56,304 bases of DNA from Acidobacteriota bacterium (GCA_013289695.1 JABCZK010000029.1:1-56304), one strand, 5' to 3'; shown: positions 1-9,401, counted from the first letter of the stretch. The notes: a model not told the origin generated them from the sequence alone. Translations and numbers: made by a program.

Positions 1-1
1 A

Positions 2-88
2 GTGCAGGCCATCGCTCTGGGCTCGCGTTGCCGGGTGGCGCCGAACGAAGAACGAATTCGCGAAATCCTGAAGTCTTTTGGAGGCTGA
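2..88 (+). CDS. C-terminal end of a gene cut by the window edge, possibly guanylate kinase
   Basis: Only the last 28 codons are visible; they end in ...REILKSFGG and TGA at 86-88. The fragment is too short for a domain call. The guess of guanylate kinase rests on context: in many bacteria gmk lies directly before rpoZ, and in acidobacterial genomes this pair is followed by coaBC, as here. The ribosome binding site of rpoZ (GGAGG at 80-84) lies inside the last codons of this frame, so the two genes are probably co-transcribed and co-translated. The identity is inference; the reading frame itself is clear. Confidence 0.45.
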   Translation: MQAIALGSRCRVAPNEERIREILKSFGG

Positions 89-95
89 TCTTCAC

Positions 96-320
96 ATGGC
101 TCATCTCAAGGATGCACCAGATAGCCAGTTTGCCTACGTCGTAGTCGTCGCGCGCCGCGCCCGGCAATTGTTGATTGGCGGCCGCCCCATGGTGGATAAC
201 CCCCGGTCGCGCAAAACCACGCGCATCGCCGAAGAAGAATTACAGAAGGGCCTGCTCGAATACGATGCCCCCCACCTGAACGAACAAGCCGAAGACATCA
301 ACGAGAAAAAGAAGAAGTGA
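96..320 (+). CDS. rpoZ: DNA-directed RNA polymerase subunit omega
   Basis: A 74-residue omega subunit, which helps fold and assemble beta-prime into RNA polymerase. The N-terminal part carries the family pattern: an AYVVVVARRARQL helix, then NPRSRKTTRIAEEEL, close to the conserved 'A..RA.....' and 'K...IA..E' blocks of RpoZ. The C-terminus is a charged, lysine-rich tail. A TTG start at 78 is possible, but ATG at 96 is preferred because GGAGG at 80-84 sits 11 bases upstream and the protein then begins at the conserved MAHLKDAPDS. It follows the previous gene by 7 bases. Confidence 0.9.
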   Translation: MAHLKDAPDSQFAYVVVVARRARQLLIGGRPMVDNPRSRKTTRIAEEELQKGLLEYDAPHLNEQAEDINEKKKK

Positions 321-335
321 GCGCAGCACCAGGTG

Positions 336-480
336 TTGAATTTGTAGCGGCCACCTGTTTTCTAGGCGGGCGGCTTTGACGTTGGTTTTGATTCTGTAGC
401 GGCCGGTTCAGGTTCATCGAACCGGGCCGCCTCTGGCGTCGGTGTTGAATTCGTAGCGGCGCCCTTCACCGGGCACGAGT
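336..480. repeat. Three copies of a dispersed TTGAATTYGTAGCGGC repeat
   Basis: The rpoZ-coaBC gap (321-962) begins with three copies of a short motif close to TTGAATTYGTAGCGGC, at 336-350, 390-404 and 445-460. Each is followed by a GC-rich inverted repeat; the second runs into GGTTCaggttcatCGAACC. Related copies lie near 9402, 9437, 12156, 14688, 14746, 25062, 29972, 30037, 32281 and 42126, always between genes. No credible gene was found in the gap. Confidence 0.7.
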
Positions 481-699
481 GCTGTACACAGGCAACCTTT
501 TGCATTTCGTGCGCGACAAGCGCATGATGAATCGGTGAAAATGTCGAACCAAAGCCGGAGCCGATCCAGTGCCTCTGACGGTGCGGCCAGCACCGTCATC
601 CTGCCTGCCCTGAGCGTTTTTTGCGCAGGGAGGCCTGCGCCTTTGCTTCCTGCCGGTCGCAGGATCTCTCCCGCCTTTCTCCGCGCCGCCTGCCTGCAG

Positions 700-900
700 A
701 AACGCCAATTTCCATGCGATACAAATGAACTGGTTTCTCGCGCCCTCAATTGTGCAACTCAAACAAAACAAAGCACTTCATTTTTCCTGTGCGATGCCAA
801 TGGACGCCTTTCTCCCACCCCCTATCCTGCAATTCACACAAAGCAAGTTAGTTCATCACAAATCACTTCACTTTTTCTATTCGATACAAATGAACGGCGA
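700..900 (+). repeat. Three imperfect direct repeats upstream of coaBC
   Basis: A block containing GCGATACAAATGAAC or a variant recurs at 716-730, 791-803 and 881-895, with spacings of 75 to 90 bases. The second and third copies are each preceded by a related AAxCACTTCA-T-rich stretch. After the third copy comes a low-complexity run built from ACTCAyCACTCACCA at about 908-948. This is AT-richer than its surroundings and just ahead of the coaBC start, so it may be promoter or leader DNA. No ORF here has recognisable family content. Confidence 0.55.
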
Positions 901-962
901 CAAACCACTACTCACCCATCACTCATCACCACTCACCACTCACTTCGGCAGGCGAAAACTCC

Positions 963-2171
963 ATGAAACTCGCCCTAGGCGTAACCGGCGGCGTAGCGGC
1001 CTACAAAGCCGCCGAACTCGTTCGCCGCCTGCAACAAGAAAAACTAGACGTCCAGGTCGTAATGACTCGTGCCGCCCAGGAATTCATCACTCCGCTGACC
1101 TTCGCCGCGTTGACCGGACAAAAGGTAATCACCGACATTTTCGCCGCCGCTGGCTCCGCCCCCGCGAACGTCGAAAGCGCCATTGAACACATAGCCGTCG
1201 CCCAGCGAATTGACCTGCTGCTGGTCGCGCCAGCCACCGCCGACATCCTCGGAAAATTCGCCCACGGGATAGCCGAAGATTTTCTTTCCACTCTCTATCT
1301 CGCCACGAAAGCTCCCGTAGTCGTCGCGCCCGCCATGAACGTAAACATGTGGGAGCATCCCGCGACGCAACAAAATCTCGCCGCCCTGCGCGCCCGCGGC
1401 GTTCACGTGGTCGATCCCGATGAAGGCTATCTAGCCTGCGGCATGACCGGCGCCGGCCGCCTGGCCGCCAGCGAATCCATCTTCAAAAAAGTTTGCGAAG
1501 TCCTCGGCCTGCGCCACGATTTCGCCGGACAGACGGTGCTCGTCACCGCCGGTCCCACCTGCGAGGACCTCGATCCGGTTCGCTTCCTCACCAATCGCTC
1601 TTCGGGTAAAATGGGCTACGCTCTCGCCGAAGCCGCGCAGCGTCGCGGCGCGCGAGTTATCCTCGTCAGCGGCCCCACCGATCTGAAAATTCCTGAAGGC
1701 GTGGATTGGGTTCCGGTCCGCTCGACAGAACAGATGCAGCGCTCCGTCGTCGAACGCGCCCGCGAAGCGAGCGTAGCCATCATGGCCGCGGCCGTTTCCG
1801 ACTACCGTCCCGCCGCCGCGCAAGATAAAAAAATCAAACGCGGCGATGGTACCTTCACACTCGAGCTCGAACCAACGCCCGACATTCTCGCCGAACTGGG
1901 CCGCGAAAAAGCGAATCGCATTCTCGTAGGCTTCGCCGCCGAAACCAACCACGTCGCCGAAAATGCCCGCGGCAAGCTCCAGCGCAAAGCCGCCGACATG
2001 ATTGTCGCCAACGACGTCACCCAAGCCGGCGCCGGCTTCGATGCCGACACCAATATCGTCACCCTCTTCTTCCGCGACGGCCGCGAACTGGCGCTCCCTC
2101 AGCTCCATAAATTCGACGTAGCCAATCGCATCCTCGATCAGGTACTGGATATTCAGAAACAATCCAAGTAG
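963..2171 (+). CDS. coaBC: Bifunctional phosphopantothenoylcysteine decarboxylase / phosphopantothenate-cysteine ligase
   Basis: A two-domain coenzyme A biosynthesis enzyme of 402 residues, the usual length. The N-terminal flavoprotein (CoaC) half shows GVTGGVAAYKA at residues 6-16, the catalytic histidine in IEH (H76), the PAMN signature at 123-126 and the substrate-clamp CGMTGAGR with its cysteine at 159. The C-terminal CoaB half starts near 190 with VTAGPT, followed by DPVRFLTNRSSGKMG, AAAVSDYRP and LVGFAAETN, the CTP- and 4'-phosphopantothenate-binding blocks. CoaB activates 4'-phosphopantothenate with CTP and joins cysteine; CoaC then decarboxylates the product. The ATG at 963 starts directly at the conserved flavin-binding strand. 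Confidence 0.97.
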   Translation: MKLALGVTGGVAAYKAAELVRRLQQEKLDVQVVMTRAAQEFITPLTFAALTGQKVITDIFAAAGSAPANVESAIEHIAVAQRIDLLLVAPATADILGKFAHGIAEDFLSTLYLATKAPVVVAPAMNVNMWEHPATQQNLAALRARGVHVVDPDEGYLACGMTGAGRLAASESIFKKVCEVLGLRHDFAGQTVLVTAGPTCEDLDPVRFLTNRSSGKMGYALAEAAQRRGARVILVSGPTDLKIPEGVDWVPVRSTEQMQRSVVERAREASVAIMAAAVSDYRPAAAQDKKIKRGDGTFTLELEPTPDILAELGREKANRILVGFAAETNHVAENARGKLQRKAADMIVANDVTQAGAGFDADTNIVTLFFRDGRELALPQLHKFDVANRILDQVLDIQKQSK

Positions 2172-2205
2172 ATTCTCAAGCGGTACATTTTCAAGTGGAG
2201 GATTC

Positions 2206-3111
2206 ATGGATCCGGCCAAGCGCGCAAGTGTGGGCGCCCGCAGCGAAACGCAACTTGAAGAACAAGTGAAGGACTGGCTGCGCTACGGCGAAGATCTAGG
2301 CCTCGGCCCCTACTACCGCGATCGGCCGCCGTTGCACGCGATCGCCGAATCCGCAGCCGCGCCGCAGACTGTCGCAACATCAAGCGCCATCCCTACCGCC
2401 GTTCCCGCCGCGATGACCGCTGCAGCCGCGGGCCGCGCCCCAGCCTCTTCGATAAATGTCGCGGCATCCGCCTCGCAGAAATCGCCCGCAGCCACCATCC
2501 TGCCCGCCACAGCGCCATCGCTCTTTGAATCCATCGAACGCATCGCGGGCGACACTCTCCCGCGCATCCGCGAAGACATCGGCGATTGCGCTCGCTGCAA
2601 ACTGCACAAAGGCCGCACCAAAATCGTCTTCGGCACAGGCAATCCCAGCGCCGACCTGATGTTTGTAGGCGAAGGCCCCGGTCGCGACGAAGATCTCAGT
2701 GGCGAACCCTTCGTAGGCCGCGCCGGAAAACTACTCACCGACATGATCAAAGCCATGGGTCTGCAGCGCGAGGACGTCTACATCGCCAACGTAGTGAAAT
2801 GCCGCCCCCCAGAAAATCGCCTCCCTGAAAAAGACGAAATCACCACATGCTCGCCATTCCTGATGCGCCAGATTGACGCCATCAAACCCAAAGTGATCTG
2901 CACGCTAGGAAGCTGCTCCGCCCAAACTCTCCTGCAAACCGCGCAAGGCATTTCCAAACTCCGCGGCGAGTGGTTCGATTTTCGCGGCGCAAAACTAATG
3001 CCCACCTATCATCCCGCCTACCTGCTCCGCAACCCCGGCGCCAAGCCCGAAGTCTGGAAAGACCTGCAAAAAGTAATGGCCGTCCTCGGCTTGCAACCCA
3101 AAAAACGCTAG
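2206..3111 (+). CDS. Type-4 (Fe-S) uracil-DNA glycosylase
   Basis: A 301-residue DNA repair enzyme that removes uracil from DNA. The catalytic domain begins near residue 125. Four cysteines (C128, C131, C199, C215) are spaced as the 4Fe-4S ligands of family-4 glycosylases. Motif A is GEGPGRDED at 155-163, close to the family's GEAPG pattern, followed by [12 protein letters not shown]; motif B is the HPAYLLRN block starting at H269. The first 105 residues are a low-complexity Ala/Pro/Ser-rich extension absent from minimal homologues, which are about 200 residues. GGAGG at 2195-2199 supports ATG 2206. It follows coaBC after 34 bases and is probably in the same operon. Confidence 0.93.
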   Translation: MDPAKRASVGARSETQLEEQVKDWLRYGEDLGLGPYYRDRPPLHAIAESAAAPQTVATSSAIPTAVPAAMTAAAAGRAPASSINVAASASQKSPAATILPATAPSLFESIERIAGDTLPRIREDIGDCARCKLHKGRTKIVFGTGNPSADLMFVGEGPGRDEDLSGEPFVGRAGKLLTDMIKAMGLQREDVYIANVVKCRPPENRLPEKDEITTCSPFLMRQIDAIKPKVICTLGSCSAQTLLQTAQGISKLRGEWFDFRGAKLMPTYHPAYLLRNPGAKPEVWKDLQKVMAVLGLQPKKR

Positions 3112-3123
3112 CCGTTCCGTGCC

Positions 3124-4047
3124 ATGAATGTTTCGCTAGCTATAATCCTCGGCCTAACCGGCGCCATCTGTTGGGGCGCCGCGGATTTCGCCGCCCGCTT
3201 CGCCTCGCGCCAAGTCGGCGCTTACCGCACGCTCTTCTTCATGCAGTTTTTCGGTTTCCTCGCACTCAGCGCATACCTGAAATTTATCGGCGGCTTCTCA
3301 CACGGGATCGCGCCCGGCTGGCAACCCTGGGCCATGGCCGTTGCCGCAGGCCTGCTGAACATGCTCGCATCCCTAGCTCTCTACCACTCCTTCGAACATG
3401 GCATCATGAGCATCGTCGGTCCAGTCTCCTCCAGCTATCCAGCCTTAACGCTAGCGCTCTCGCTGCTAAGCGGCGAACGCATCCACGCAGTCCGCGCCAC
3501 AGGACTAGCAGTCACGCTGCTGGGCGTGATCCTTGCCGCAACTTCCTTCGCGCAAACTGAAACCACGGCAGCAGAAAATACTCCGACACGCGCAAGCGAA
3601 GCACCCAATCCAGAAACTCCGCGCGCGCATTTATCAACAGGCGTAGGTTGGGCCATCTGCGCCGCGCTGGGCTTTGGCGTCCTCTTCTGGTTTCTGGGAT
3701 TTCACGTAGTCCCAGCAGTAGGCAGCGCCGTCTCCGTCTGGGTCATGCGCCTAACAGCTCTGGTAGCGCTCTCGCTCGCCGCCGCACCAGCACGCCAAAC
3801 TCTCCACCTCCCCCGCGGCAGCGTTTGGTGGCTGCTTCTGGCCGTAGGCGTCCTCGATACCGCCGCATTCGTCGCCAACAATGCCGGCCTGAGCACCGGC
3901 CAGGTATCAGTCGTCAGCGTCCTAGCGTCCCTCTACGGTGCCATCACGGTTCTGCTGGCCTGGATTTTCCTCCGCGAACGCCTCGAGCGTTCCCAATGGC
4001 TAGGCATAGTCATAATCTTCATCGGCATCGTCCTCATTAGCCTTTGA
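3124..4047 (+). CDS. EamA-family (DMT superfamily) membrane transporter
   Basis: A 307-residue inner-membrane protein with about ten hydrophobic segments arranged as two EamA halves (roughly residues 5-140 and 175-305). They are separated by a polar linker rich in Thr, Pro and Glu around 145-170. The second half ends in LRERLERSQWLGIVIIFIGI, typical of the last two helices of drug/metabolite exporters. The substrate cannot be read from sequence; members export amino acids, sugars or drugs. It starts 12 bases after udg, so it may be read through from the coaBC-udg transcript. Confidence 0.85.
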   Translation: MNVSLAIILGLTGAICWGAADFAARFASRQVGAYRTLFFMQFFGFLALSAYLKFIGGFSHGIAPGWQPWAMAVAAGLLNMLASLALYHSFEHGIMSIVGPVSSSYPALTLALSLLSGERIHAVRATGLAVTLLGVILAATSFAQTETTAAENTPTRASEAPNPETPRAHLSTGVGWAICAALGFGVLFWFLGFHVVPAVGSAVSVWVMRLTALVALSLAAAPARQTLHLPRGSVWWLLLAVGVLDTAAFVANNAGLSTGQVSVVSVLASLYGAITVLLAWIFLRERLERSQWLGIVIIFIGIVLISL

Positions 4048-4091
4048 AGCATCCGATTTCAGTATCATGGGGAACGCGGAGCGAATCAGAA

Positions 4092-4772
4092 ATGCAACAG
4101 GCCGAAGTTGAGACGCAAGGTTTCGCAATCCTTCCCGAGGTCCTCAGCGGCAGCGACGTCGCGGAACTTGATGAGAGCCTCGATCGTAATCCGCTGCCGC
4201 GTAGCCGCGCCGGAATGCGCCACGCGCTCAAACATCCCACTGTCCTCGCCGTCGCGCGCGAGCCGCGGCTTTTGGCCATCGCTCAACAAATTCTTGGGTC
4301 TTGCGCATTTCCATTCAAAGTCACACGATTCGACAAGTCTCCCATCTCAAATTGGCTCGTAGCATGGCACCAAGACCGAGCGCTGCCGCTGAGCGAACGT
4401 CGCGAACTCCCCGAGTGGGGGCCGTGGTCAGTAAAGGATGGAGTCATCTATGCGAACGCGTCCGCTAGGGCACTGTCTCGCGTGGTAGCCCTACGCTTAC
4501 ATCTCGATGACTCTACTTCAGAAAATGGTCCGCTCCGCATCCTTCCCGGAACGCACACGATGGGCATACTGAGCGACGACGCAATTCACGACCTGAGTAC
4601 TCGAACGACCGCCGTAGATTGCCTGGTCCCGCGTGGCGGCATCCTAGCCATGAGGCCTCTGATCGTGCACGCCTCAGCAAAGTCGCGCTCCGCGATGCGC
4701 AGACGCGTGCTACACATCGAGTATGCAGCCTCCGCAAGCGTTGCCGACGCACTCGAACTCGCCATAGATTAG
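4092..4772 (+). CDS. Phytanoyl-CoA dioxygenase (PhyH) family protein
   Basis: A 226-residue non-haem iron / 2-oxoglutarate dioxygenase. The iron-binding HxD is in WHQDRAL, the distal histidine is probably in LIVHASAKS, and the family block LHLDDSTSENGPLRILPGTH is intact. Such enzymes hydroxylate small metabolites or lipids; the substrate here is unknown. A TTG at 4044 would overlap the upstream stop, but ATG 4092 is preferred because GGAG lies about 10 bases before it and the conserved 'TQGFAILPEVL' start follows closely. Codon use is like the neighbours. The final residues lead straight into the priA region. Confidence 0.85.
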   Translation: MQQAEVETQGFAILPEVLSGSDVAELDESLDRNPLPRSRAGMRHALKHPTVLAVAREPRLLAIAQQILGSCAFPFKVTRFDKSPISNWLVAWHQDRALPLSERRELPEWGPWSVKDGVIYANASARALSRVVALRLHLDDSTSENGPLRILPGTHTMGILSDDAIHDLSTRTTAVDCLVPRGGILAMRPLIVHASAKSRSAMRRRVLHIEYAASASVADALELAID

Positions 4773-4831
4773 CTCGCGCGTCGCTAGGTGATCGCCGCTC
4801 GCGCACGCTGTTATACTACCCTACTGATCCA

Positions 4832-7282
4832 ATGAGCCAACGTTATCTGGAAGTCGCGCTGCCGGTTCCATTGCGCTCGGCGTTTACCTACGCTGTGCCT
4901 GCGTCGTGCAATGGTGAAGAACTCGTGGGCCGCCGCGTCCTGGTGCCATTCCGCAATCGCGCCATGATCGGCGTCGGACTGGCAGTTTCCACGCGCGCCC
5001 CGGAAACCAAACGCATCAGAGAAATCGCCGAGCTGCTCGACCGCGTTCCCGCGCTTCCTCCCAAGCTCATCGAGCTCGGCCAGTGGATCAGCCGCTATTA
5101 TCTCGCGCCCATCGGCGAAACATTTCGCGCCATGCTGCCGCCGGAAATCGAATTGCGCCAGCATCACGAATACTGGCTCACCAGCGAAGGCCGCGCGTAT
5201 CTGCAAGATCTCGCCGCGAACGAAGAAAACACGGACGTAGAAGCCGCCGAGCTCGCCTTCCTGCGCGTCTTCGAAAAACACCAAGCCGATGCGCCCGAAC
5301 GCACGCTCACTGAAACCCGCGTAGCCCGGATGCCTGGCGGCGCCGCTGCCGCTGAAAAATTTGTCCGCCGCGGCCATCTCGCCACCCGCAAAAGCATTCG
5401 CCGTCGCAAGACGCGCAGGCAAAAAATTGTAAGCTGGTGCCCGAACCCGGATGAACGTCCCATCGGCCAGCCCGAGAAGCGCGTGCGCGAAGTTCTCATG
5501 GATGCAGGGGTTCCTCTTCCACTGGAAATTCTGCTCGAGAGAGCCGCCGTCACTGCTCTCGTCATCAAGCGCCTGGAAAGCGCCGGCCTGCTGCTCACCT
5601 GGGAAGAGCCGCTCACTGCGGAAGAAGATCCGTGGGACACCGATTTCACCCCACCCACAAACGTCCTCAACTCCGAACAAAAACACGCGCTGGCAGAAAT
5701 CTGGCGCTGGCTAGTAGCAGAAAAATTCACAGCAGCTCTGCTCCACGGCGTCACCGGTAGCGGGAAAACCGAAGTCTATCTCGGCGCGATCGAAGCCGCT
5801 CTCTCTCGCGGCAAGACGGCCATCGTCCTAGTCCCCGAAATCGCGCTCACTCTATGGGTCGGCCGCCTCGTCCGCGCGCGCTTCGGGGAACAGGTCGCCA
5901 TTCTGCACAGCGCTCTACCCGATAGCGAACGTGCCCGCGAATGGTGGCGCGCCCGCCACGGCGAAGCTCGCGTAGTCGTTGGCACGCGCTCCGCCGTTTT
6001 CGCACCTCTCGAAAATCTCGGCCTCATTATCGTGGACGAAGAGCAGGAAACCAGCTACAAGCAGGAAGAAACACCGCGCTATCACGGCCGCGACACTGCC
6101 GTATATCGCGCCCGCCTCGAAGGAGCAGTCGCGCTGCTAGGCTCGGCCACTCCCTCACTCGAGACCTTTCATAACGCGCGCGACCGAAAATATCACTTAC
6201 TCGAACTCACCGCACGCGTAGCCGATCGTCCGCTGGCCGAAGTCCGCATCGTTGATCTGCGCGAAGAATTCCGTCGCGCCCACAAGGCCGCGCCCGTTTC
6301 CGAATCGCTACGCGCCGCGATCGCTATGCGTCTCGAGGAAAAAACCCAAGCGATGGTGCTGATCAATCGCCGTGGCTACTCCTGGTCGTCTCTGTGCCGC
6401 AGCTGTGGCGCCTTCGTGCAATGTCAGAATTGCAGTATCGCGCTCACCTATCACAAAGATCGCCAGCGGCTCGAATGCCATTACTGCGGCTACTCGCTGC
6501 GGCCGCCGAAGCAATGCCCGAAATGCCACGCTGCATACATGTACTTTGTCGGCGATGGCGCCGAACGCGTCGAAGAATATCTGCGCGAAACTTTTCCCGC
6601 CGCAAAAATCGCAAGGCTCGATCGCGACACCGTCCGCACCAAACGCGAATTCCAGCAAGTCCTCGGCGCCTTCGCAAAAGGAGAACTGGATGTCCTGGTA
6701 GGCACGCAAATGGTCGCCAAAGGCCACGATTTTCAACGCGTCACGCTGGTCGGAGTCGTCGCGGCCGATCTTGCCCTAGGTCGCCCCGATTTTCGCGCCG
6801 CCGAACGCACTTTCCAATTACTCACTCAAGTGGCCGGCCGCGCCGGCCGCGGCGAACTCTCCGGCGAAGTCCTGGTAGAAACGCACTATCCCGAGCACTA
6901 CGCAATTCAGCACGCCGCGAAACAAGACTATCTCTCGTTCTACGAAAAGGAAGCCCATTTCCGCCGCATGCTGCATTACCCGCCCTTCAGCGCGCTAGCC
7001 AGCGTCCTGGTCCGCGATAAAAAAATCGAAAACGCCATCCGCTGGTCGCGCGCCCTAGCCGGCTATTTTGCGCCCTACGAAAATCGCGGCGTAAAAGTCC
7101 TGGGTCCCGCCGCCGCCCCCTTGGCCCGCCTGCGCCAGGAATACCGTTTTCAATTTCTCCTGAAGTCGCCGCAACGCTCCGCGCTCTCGCAGGCCTTAAG
7201 CGGCGCCCTGGATTTCTGCGCGCAAAAAGAAATCCCCGAAACCGCCGTAATCGTGGACGTAGACCCCGCCAGCCTTTTCTAA
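4832..7282 (+). CDS. priA: Primosomal protein N' (replication restart helicase)
   Basis: An 816-residue PriA, which binds stalled forks and reloads the replicative helicase. The N-terminal DNA-binding domain starts at SQRYLEVALPVPLRSAFTYAVP. The helicase core has Walker A GVTGSGKTEVY near residue 306 and a Walker B-region sequence VDEEQETSYKQEE near 400, where the usual DEEH reads DEEQ. Eight cysteines forming the two zinc-binding sites are visible between about 520 and 570 (CRSCG, CQNC, CHYCG, CPKC). The QVAGRAGRG motif VI follows. An upstream in-frame extension exists, but ATG 4832 gives the family's normal N-terminus. A TATACT box lies only 15 bases upstream and no good ribosome binding site was seen. 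Confidence 0.95.
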   Translation: MSQRYLEVALPVPLRSAFTYAVPASCNGEELVGRRVLVPFRNRAMIGVGLAVSTRAPETKRIREIAELLDRVPALPPKLIELGQWISRYYLAPIGETFRAMLPPEIELRQHHEYWLTSEGRAYLQDLAANEENTDVEAAELAFLRVFEKHQADAPERTLTETRVARMPGGAAAAEKFVRRGHLATRKSIRRRKTRRQKIVSWCPNPDERPIGQPEKRVREVLMDAGVPLPLEILLERAAVTALVIKRLESAGLLLTWEEPLTAEEDPWDTDFTPPTNVLNSEQKHALAEIWRWLVAEKFTAALLHGVTGSGKTEVYLGAIEAALSRGKTAIVLVPEIALTLWVGRLVRARFGEQVAILHSALPDSERAREWWRARHGEARVVVGTRSAVFAPLENLGLIIVDEEQETSYKQEETPRYHGRDTAVYRARLEGAVALLGSATPSLETFHNARDRKYHLLELTARVADRPLAEVRIVDLREEFRRAHKAAPVSESLRAAIAMRLEEKTQAMVLINRRGYSWSSLCRSCGAFVQCQNCSIALTYHKDRQRLECHYCGYSLRPPKQCPKCHAAYMYFVGDGAERVEEYLRETFPAAKIARLDRDTVRTKREFQQVLGAFAKGELDVLVGTQMVAKGHDFQRVTLVGVVAADLALGRPDFRAAERTFQLLTQVAGRAGRGELSGEVLVETHYPEHYAIQHAAKQDYLSFYEKEAHFRRMLHYPPFSALASVLVRDKKIENAIRWSRALAGYFAPYENRGVKVLGPAAAPLARLRQEYRFQFLLKSPQRSALSQALSGALDFCAQKEIPETAVIVDVDPASLF

Positions 7283-7295
7283 TTTTGGAGTTGCA

Positions 7296-8354
7296 TTACC
7301 AGAGGTTATTCGTAGGCCACAACGTAAAACACAAAAGAAAAATAATCAGCGCCACGCAAGCCAGCAATTTCCGCGAAGCGTCCAGCGCCTCCCAGCGGTC
7401 AAACGGCGGCGGATGCGGAAATCGCAACGACAATATCAGCAGCACAATCCCCCAGAACGCCCACACGTGCCAGTAGCCGACTCCCATAAACACCAGCGCC
7501 ACCGCCGCAGTGAGCGAGAAGCGCTGGTGCCGCTGCGGCGCCAGACTATAAAGGATGTGCCCGCCATCCAGTTGCCACAGCGGCAGCAGATTCAAGGCCG
7601 TCGCCAGCAGCCCGATCCACGCAGCCAGCGCCACCGGGTGAAACAACACCGATTTGGCCTCGGTCCCGGGATGAAACATCGCCATAAAAATTTTCATCAG
7701 CCCCGGAAATCCAAAAATGAGTCCGCCATCCTCTTGCACGCCGGGAATCACTTTCGACATCGCAATTCCATATGCGGTCAAAGGCAACGCCACAATGAAT
7801 CCCAGAATCGGCCCCGCGACGCCAATATCAAAAAGCGCCCGCCGCGTGGTTATCGGCGCGCGAATTCGTATCACCGCGCCAAACGTGCCGAAAGGGAAGG
7901 GGGAAGGCAGGAAAAACGGATAGCTGCAGTCAATTCCGTAATACCTGCACGCGAGATAATGCCCCATCTCGTGCGCCATAAAAAATCCCAGCAGCGTCAG
8001 CGAAAACGGAATCCCCAGCAGCAACATCTCCGGATGTTGCAAGGGCAGCAGTGGTATCGCGAAAAGGCTCTCATTCCCCGAAAACGGCTCGACGTTCTGC
8101 ACGAACGAAGTCGCAATCAGCGCCCCGGCCGAGAGCGTCATCAACAAAGTTAAACTGAAAAAAGCGATCGCAGGCCACAGCGGCCGCGGACGCGCGCGCA
8201 TCCTCGGCGGCGGCAAATCGATAATCTCCGGATAATTTCGGTCGAGAATTTCCAGTGGGACGCGGCCATGCCCGTTGCCGGTGCTATTGCCCATGAAGGT
8301 TGGATGCCCCAGCGCGAAAAACGGGTTCGGCGCCGCATGCGGCTCGCAAGCCAC
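7296..8354 (-). CDS. Site-2-protease-type (M50) membrane metalloprotease
   Basis: A 352-residue integral membrane protease with several transmembrane segments. The zinc-binding motif is HEMGHYLACRYYG, and the second conserved block is NLLPLWQLDGGH, the usual N-x-x-P...LDGG of S2P proteases. Between them lies a loop with FPFGTFGAVIRIR, typical of bacterial M50 proteins related to plant EGY. Such proteases cut transmembrane substrates, often anti-sigma factors. The longest frame starts with GTG at 8354, 8 bases after the HU stop, so it is likely co-transcribed with HU. An ATG about 20 codons further in (MGNSTG) is an alternative start. Confidence 0.87.
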   Translation of the reverse strand: MACEPHAAPNPFFALGHPTFMGNSTGNGHGRVPLEILDRNYPEIIDLPPPRMRARPRPLWPAIAFFSLTLLMTLSAGALIATSFVQNVEPFSGNESLFAIPLLPLQHPEMLLLGIPFSLTLLGFFMAHEMGHYLACRYYGIDCSYPFFLPSPFPFGTFGAVIRIRAPITTRRALFDIGVAGPILGFIVALPLTAYGIAMSKVIPGVQEDGGLIFGFPGLMKIFMAMFHPGTEAKSVLFHPVALAAWIGLLATALNLLPLWQLDGGHILYSLAPQRHQRFSLTAAVALVFMGVGYWHVWAFWGIVLLILSLRFPHPPPFDRWEALDASRKLLACVALIIFLLCFTLWPTNNLW

Positions 8355-8362
8355 CAGGCGGT

Positions 8363-8656
8363 TCAGGGCTTCGGCGCCGCGGCCGTCGCCGGCAGCGACT
8401 GCAATTCTTTGCCGGGCTTGAAGCGAACCGCCTTGCCGGGAGGGATGCTCACTTGTTGTCCGGTGCGCGGATTGCGGCCGATGCCCGTCTTGCGCGGCTT
8501 CACATTAAACACGCCGAATCTGCGCAGCTCGATGCGTTCTCCGCGGCCCAGCGCATTCTTCATCGCCTCGAAGACGGTTTCCACCGCCTGTTCAGCCTTC
8601 GTTCGGGTAATATTCGTCTTCTGTACGATTGCGTTAACGATGTCGAGCTTTATCAC
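8363..8656 (-). CDS. HU/IHF-family DNA-bending protein
   Basis: A 97-residue nucleoid protein. It begins MIKLDIVNAIVQKTNITRTKAEQ, has the beta-arm region RIELRRFGVFNVKPRK followed by the signature GRNPRTGQQVSIPPGKAVRFKPGK, and ends in a short Ala/Pro tail. The protein forms dimers that bend DNA; whether it acts as HU or IHF cannot be told from sequence. The start is GTG, supported by GGGAGGAA five bases upstream. Its promoter (TTGACA, 17 bases, TAGCAT) overlaps the divergent dcd promoter. Confidence 0.93.
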   Translation of the reverse strand: MIKLDIVNAIVQKTNITRTKAEQAVETVFEAMKNALGRGERIELRRFGVFNVKPRKTGIGRNPRTGQQVSIPPGKAVRFKPGKELQSLPATAAAPKP

Positions 8657-8682
8657 AGGTTCCTCCCGCAGGCTGGAAGCCT

Positions 8683-8733
8683 ATGCTAGACAGGGGGTTG
8701 CAGGTTGTCAAGCGCCGTCCCGTGTAATACACT
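8683..8733. promoter_or_regulatory. Divergent HU and dcd promoters with overlapping -35 boxes
   Basis: On the minus strand TTGACA (8711-8706), a 17-base spacer and TAGCAT (8688-8683) drive HU. On the plus strand TTGTCA (8705-8710), a 17-base spacer and TACACT (8728-8733) point at dcd. The two -35 hexamers share five bases, so two polymerases could not occupy both at once. Confidence 0.7.
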
Positions 8734-8816
8734 GCCCGACTCCTTTACAGCGCCAGCTCAATCAGGTCGCACAACGATGAGTGCAGCACAATCATCCAGA
8801 GTTCCCGGAGGCCCGA

Positions 8817-9371
8817 ATGTCGGTGAAGTCCGATAAATGGATTCGCAAGATGGCGCAAGAACACAAAATGATCGAGCCTTATGAAGACCGCCAGGTCCGC
8901 GACGGCGTCATCAGCTACGGCGTCTCGTCCTACGGCTACGACATGCGCGTCGCCGATGAATTCCGCATCTTCACCAACGTGAATTCTTCGATCGTGGATC
9001 CCAAGCATTTCGATTCGAAGTCATTCGTCGAATTCAAGGGCGACGTCTGCATCGTGCCACCCAATTCCTTCGCCTTGGGCCGCTCCGTAGAATATTTCCG
9101 CATTCCGCGCAACGTGCTCACGCTCTGCGTGGGAAAATCCACCTACGCCCGCTGCGGCATCATCGTCAACGTCACGCCCTTCGAGCCCGAGTGGGAAGGC
9201 TTCGTCACACTGGAGATCAGTAACACCACGCCTCTACCAGCCAAAATCTACGGCAATGAAGGCCTGTGCCAGGTAATTTTCTTCGAATCCGACGAGCAGT
9301 GCGAAGTCTCCTACAAGGACAAAAAAGGCAAATACCAATCCCAGCAGGGCATCGTCCTGCCAAAGATCTAG
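8817..9371 (+). CDS. dcd: dCTP deaminase
   Basis: A 184-residue enzyme that deaminates dCTP to dUTP, the precursor of dTMP. The trimeric dUTPase-like fold is shown by [13 protein letters not shown] near the N-terminus, [23 protein letters not shown] in the middle (the arginine and serine of the nucleotide site) and [15 protein letters not shown] with the catalytic glutamate. The C-terminus [11 protein letters not shown] is also typical. Whether it also hydrolyses dUTP is not visible. ATG 8817 is chosen over an upstream in-frame start because CGGAGG lies about 9 bases before it. Confidence 0.95.
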   Translation: MSVKSDKWIRKMAQEHKMIEPYEDRQVRDGVISYGVSSYGYDMRVADEFRIFTNVNSSIVDPKHFDSKSFVEFKGDVCIVPPNSFALGRSVEYFRIPRNVLTLCVGKSTYARCGIIVNVTPFEPEWEGFVTLEISNTTPLPAKIYGNEGLCQVIFFESDEQCEVSYKDKKGKYQSQQGIVLPKI

Positions 9372-9401
9372 CCGTAAACAAACGGCTCGCGACCGGCCAG
9401 T

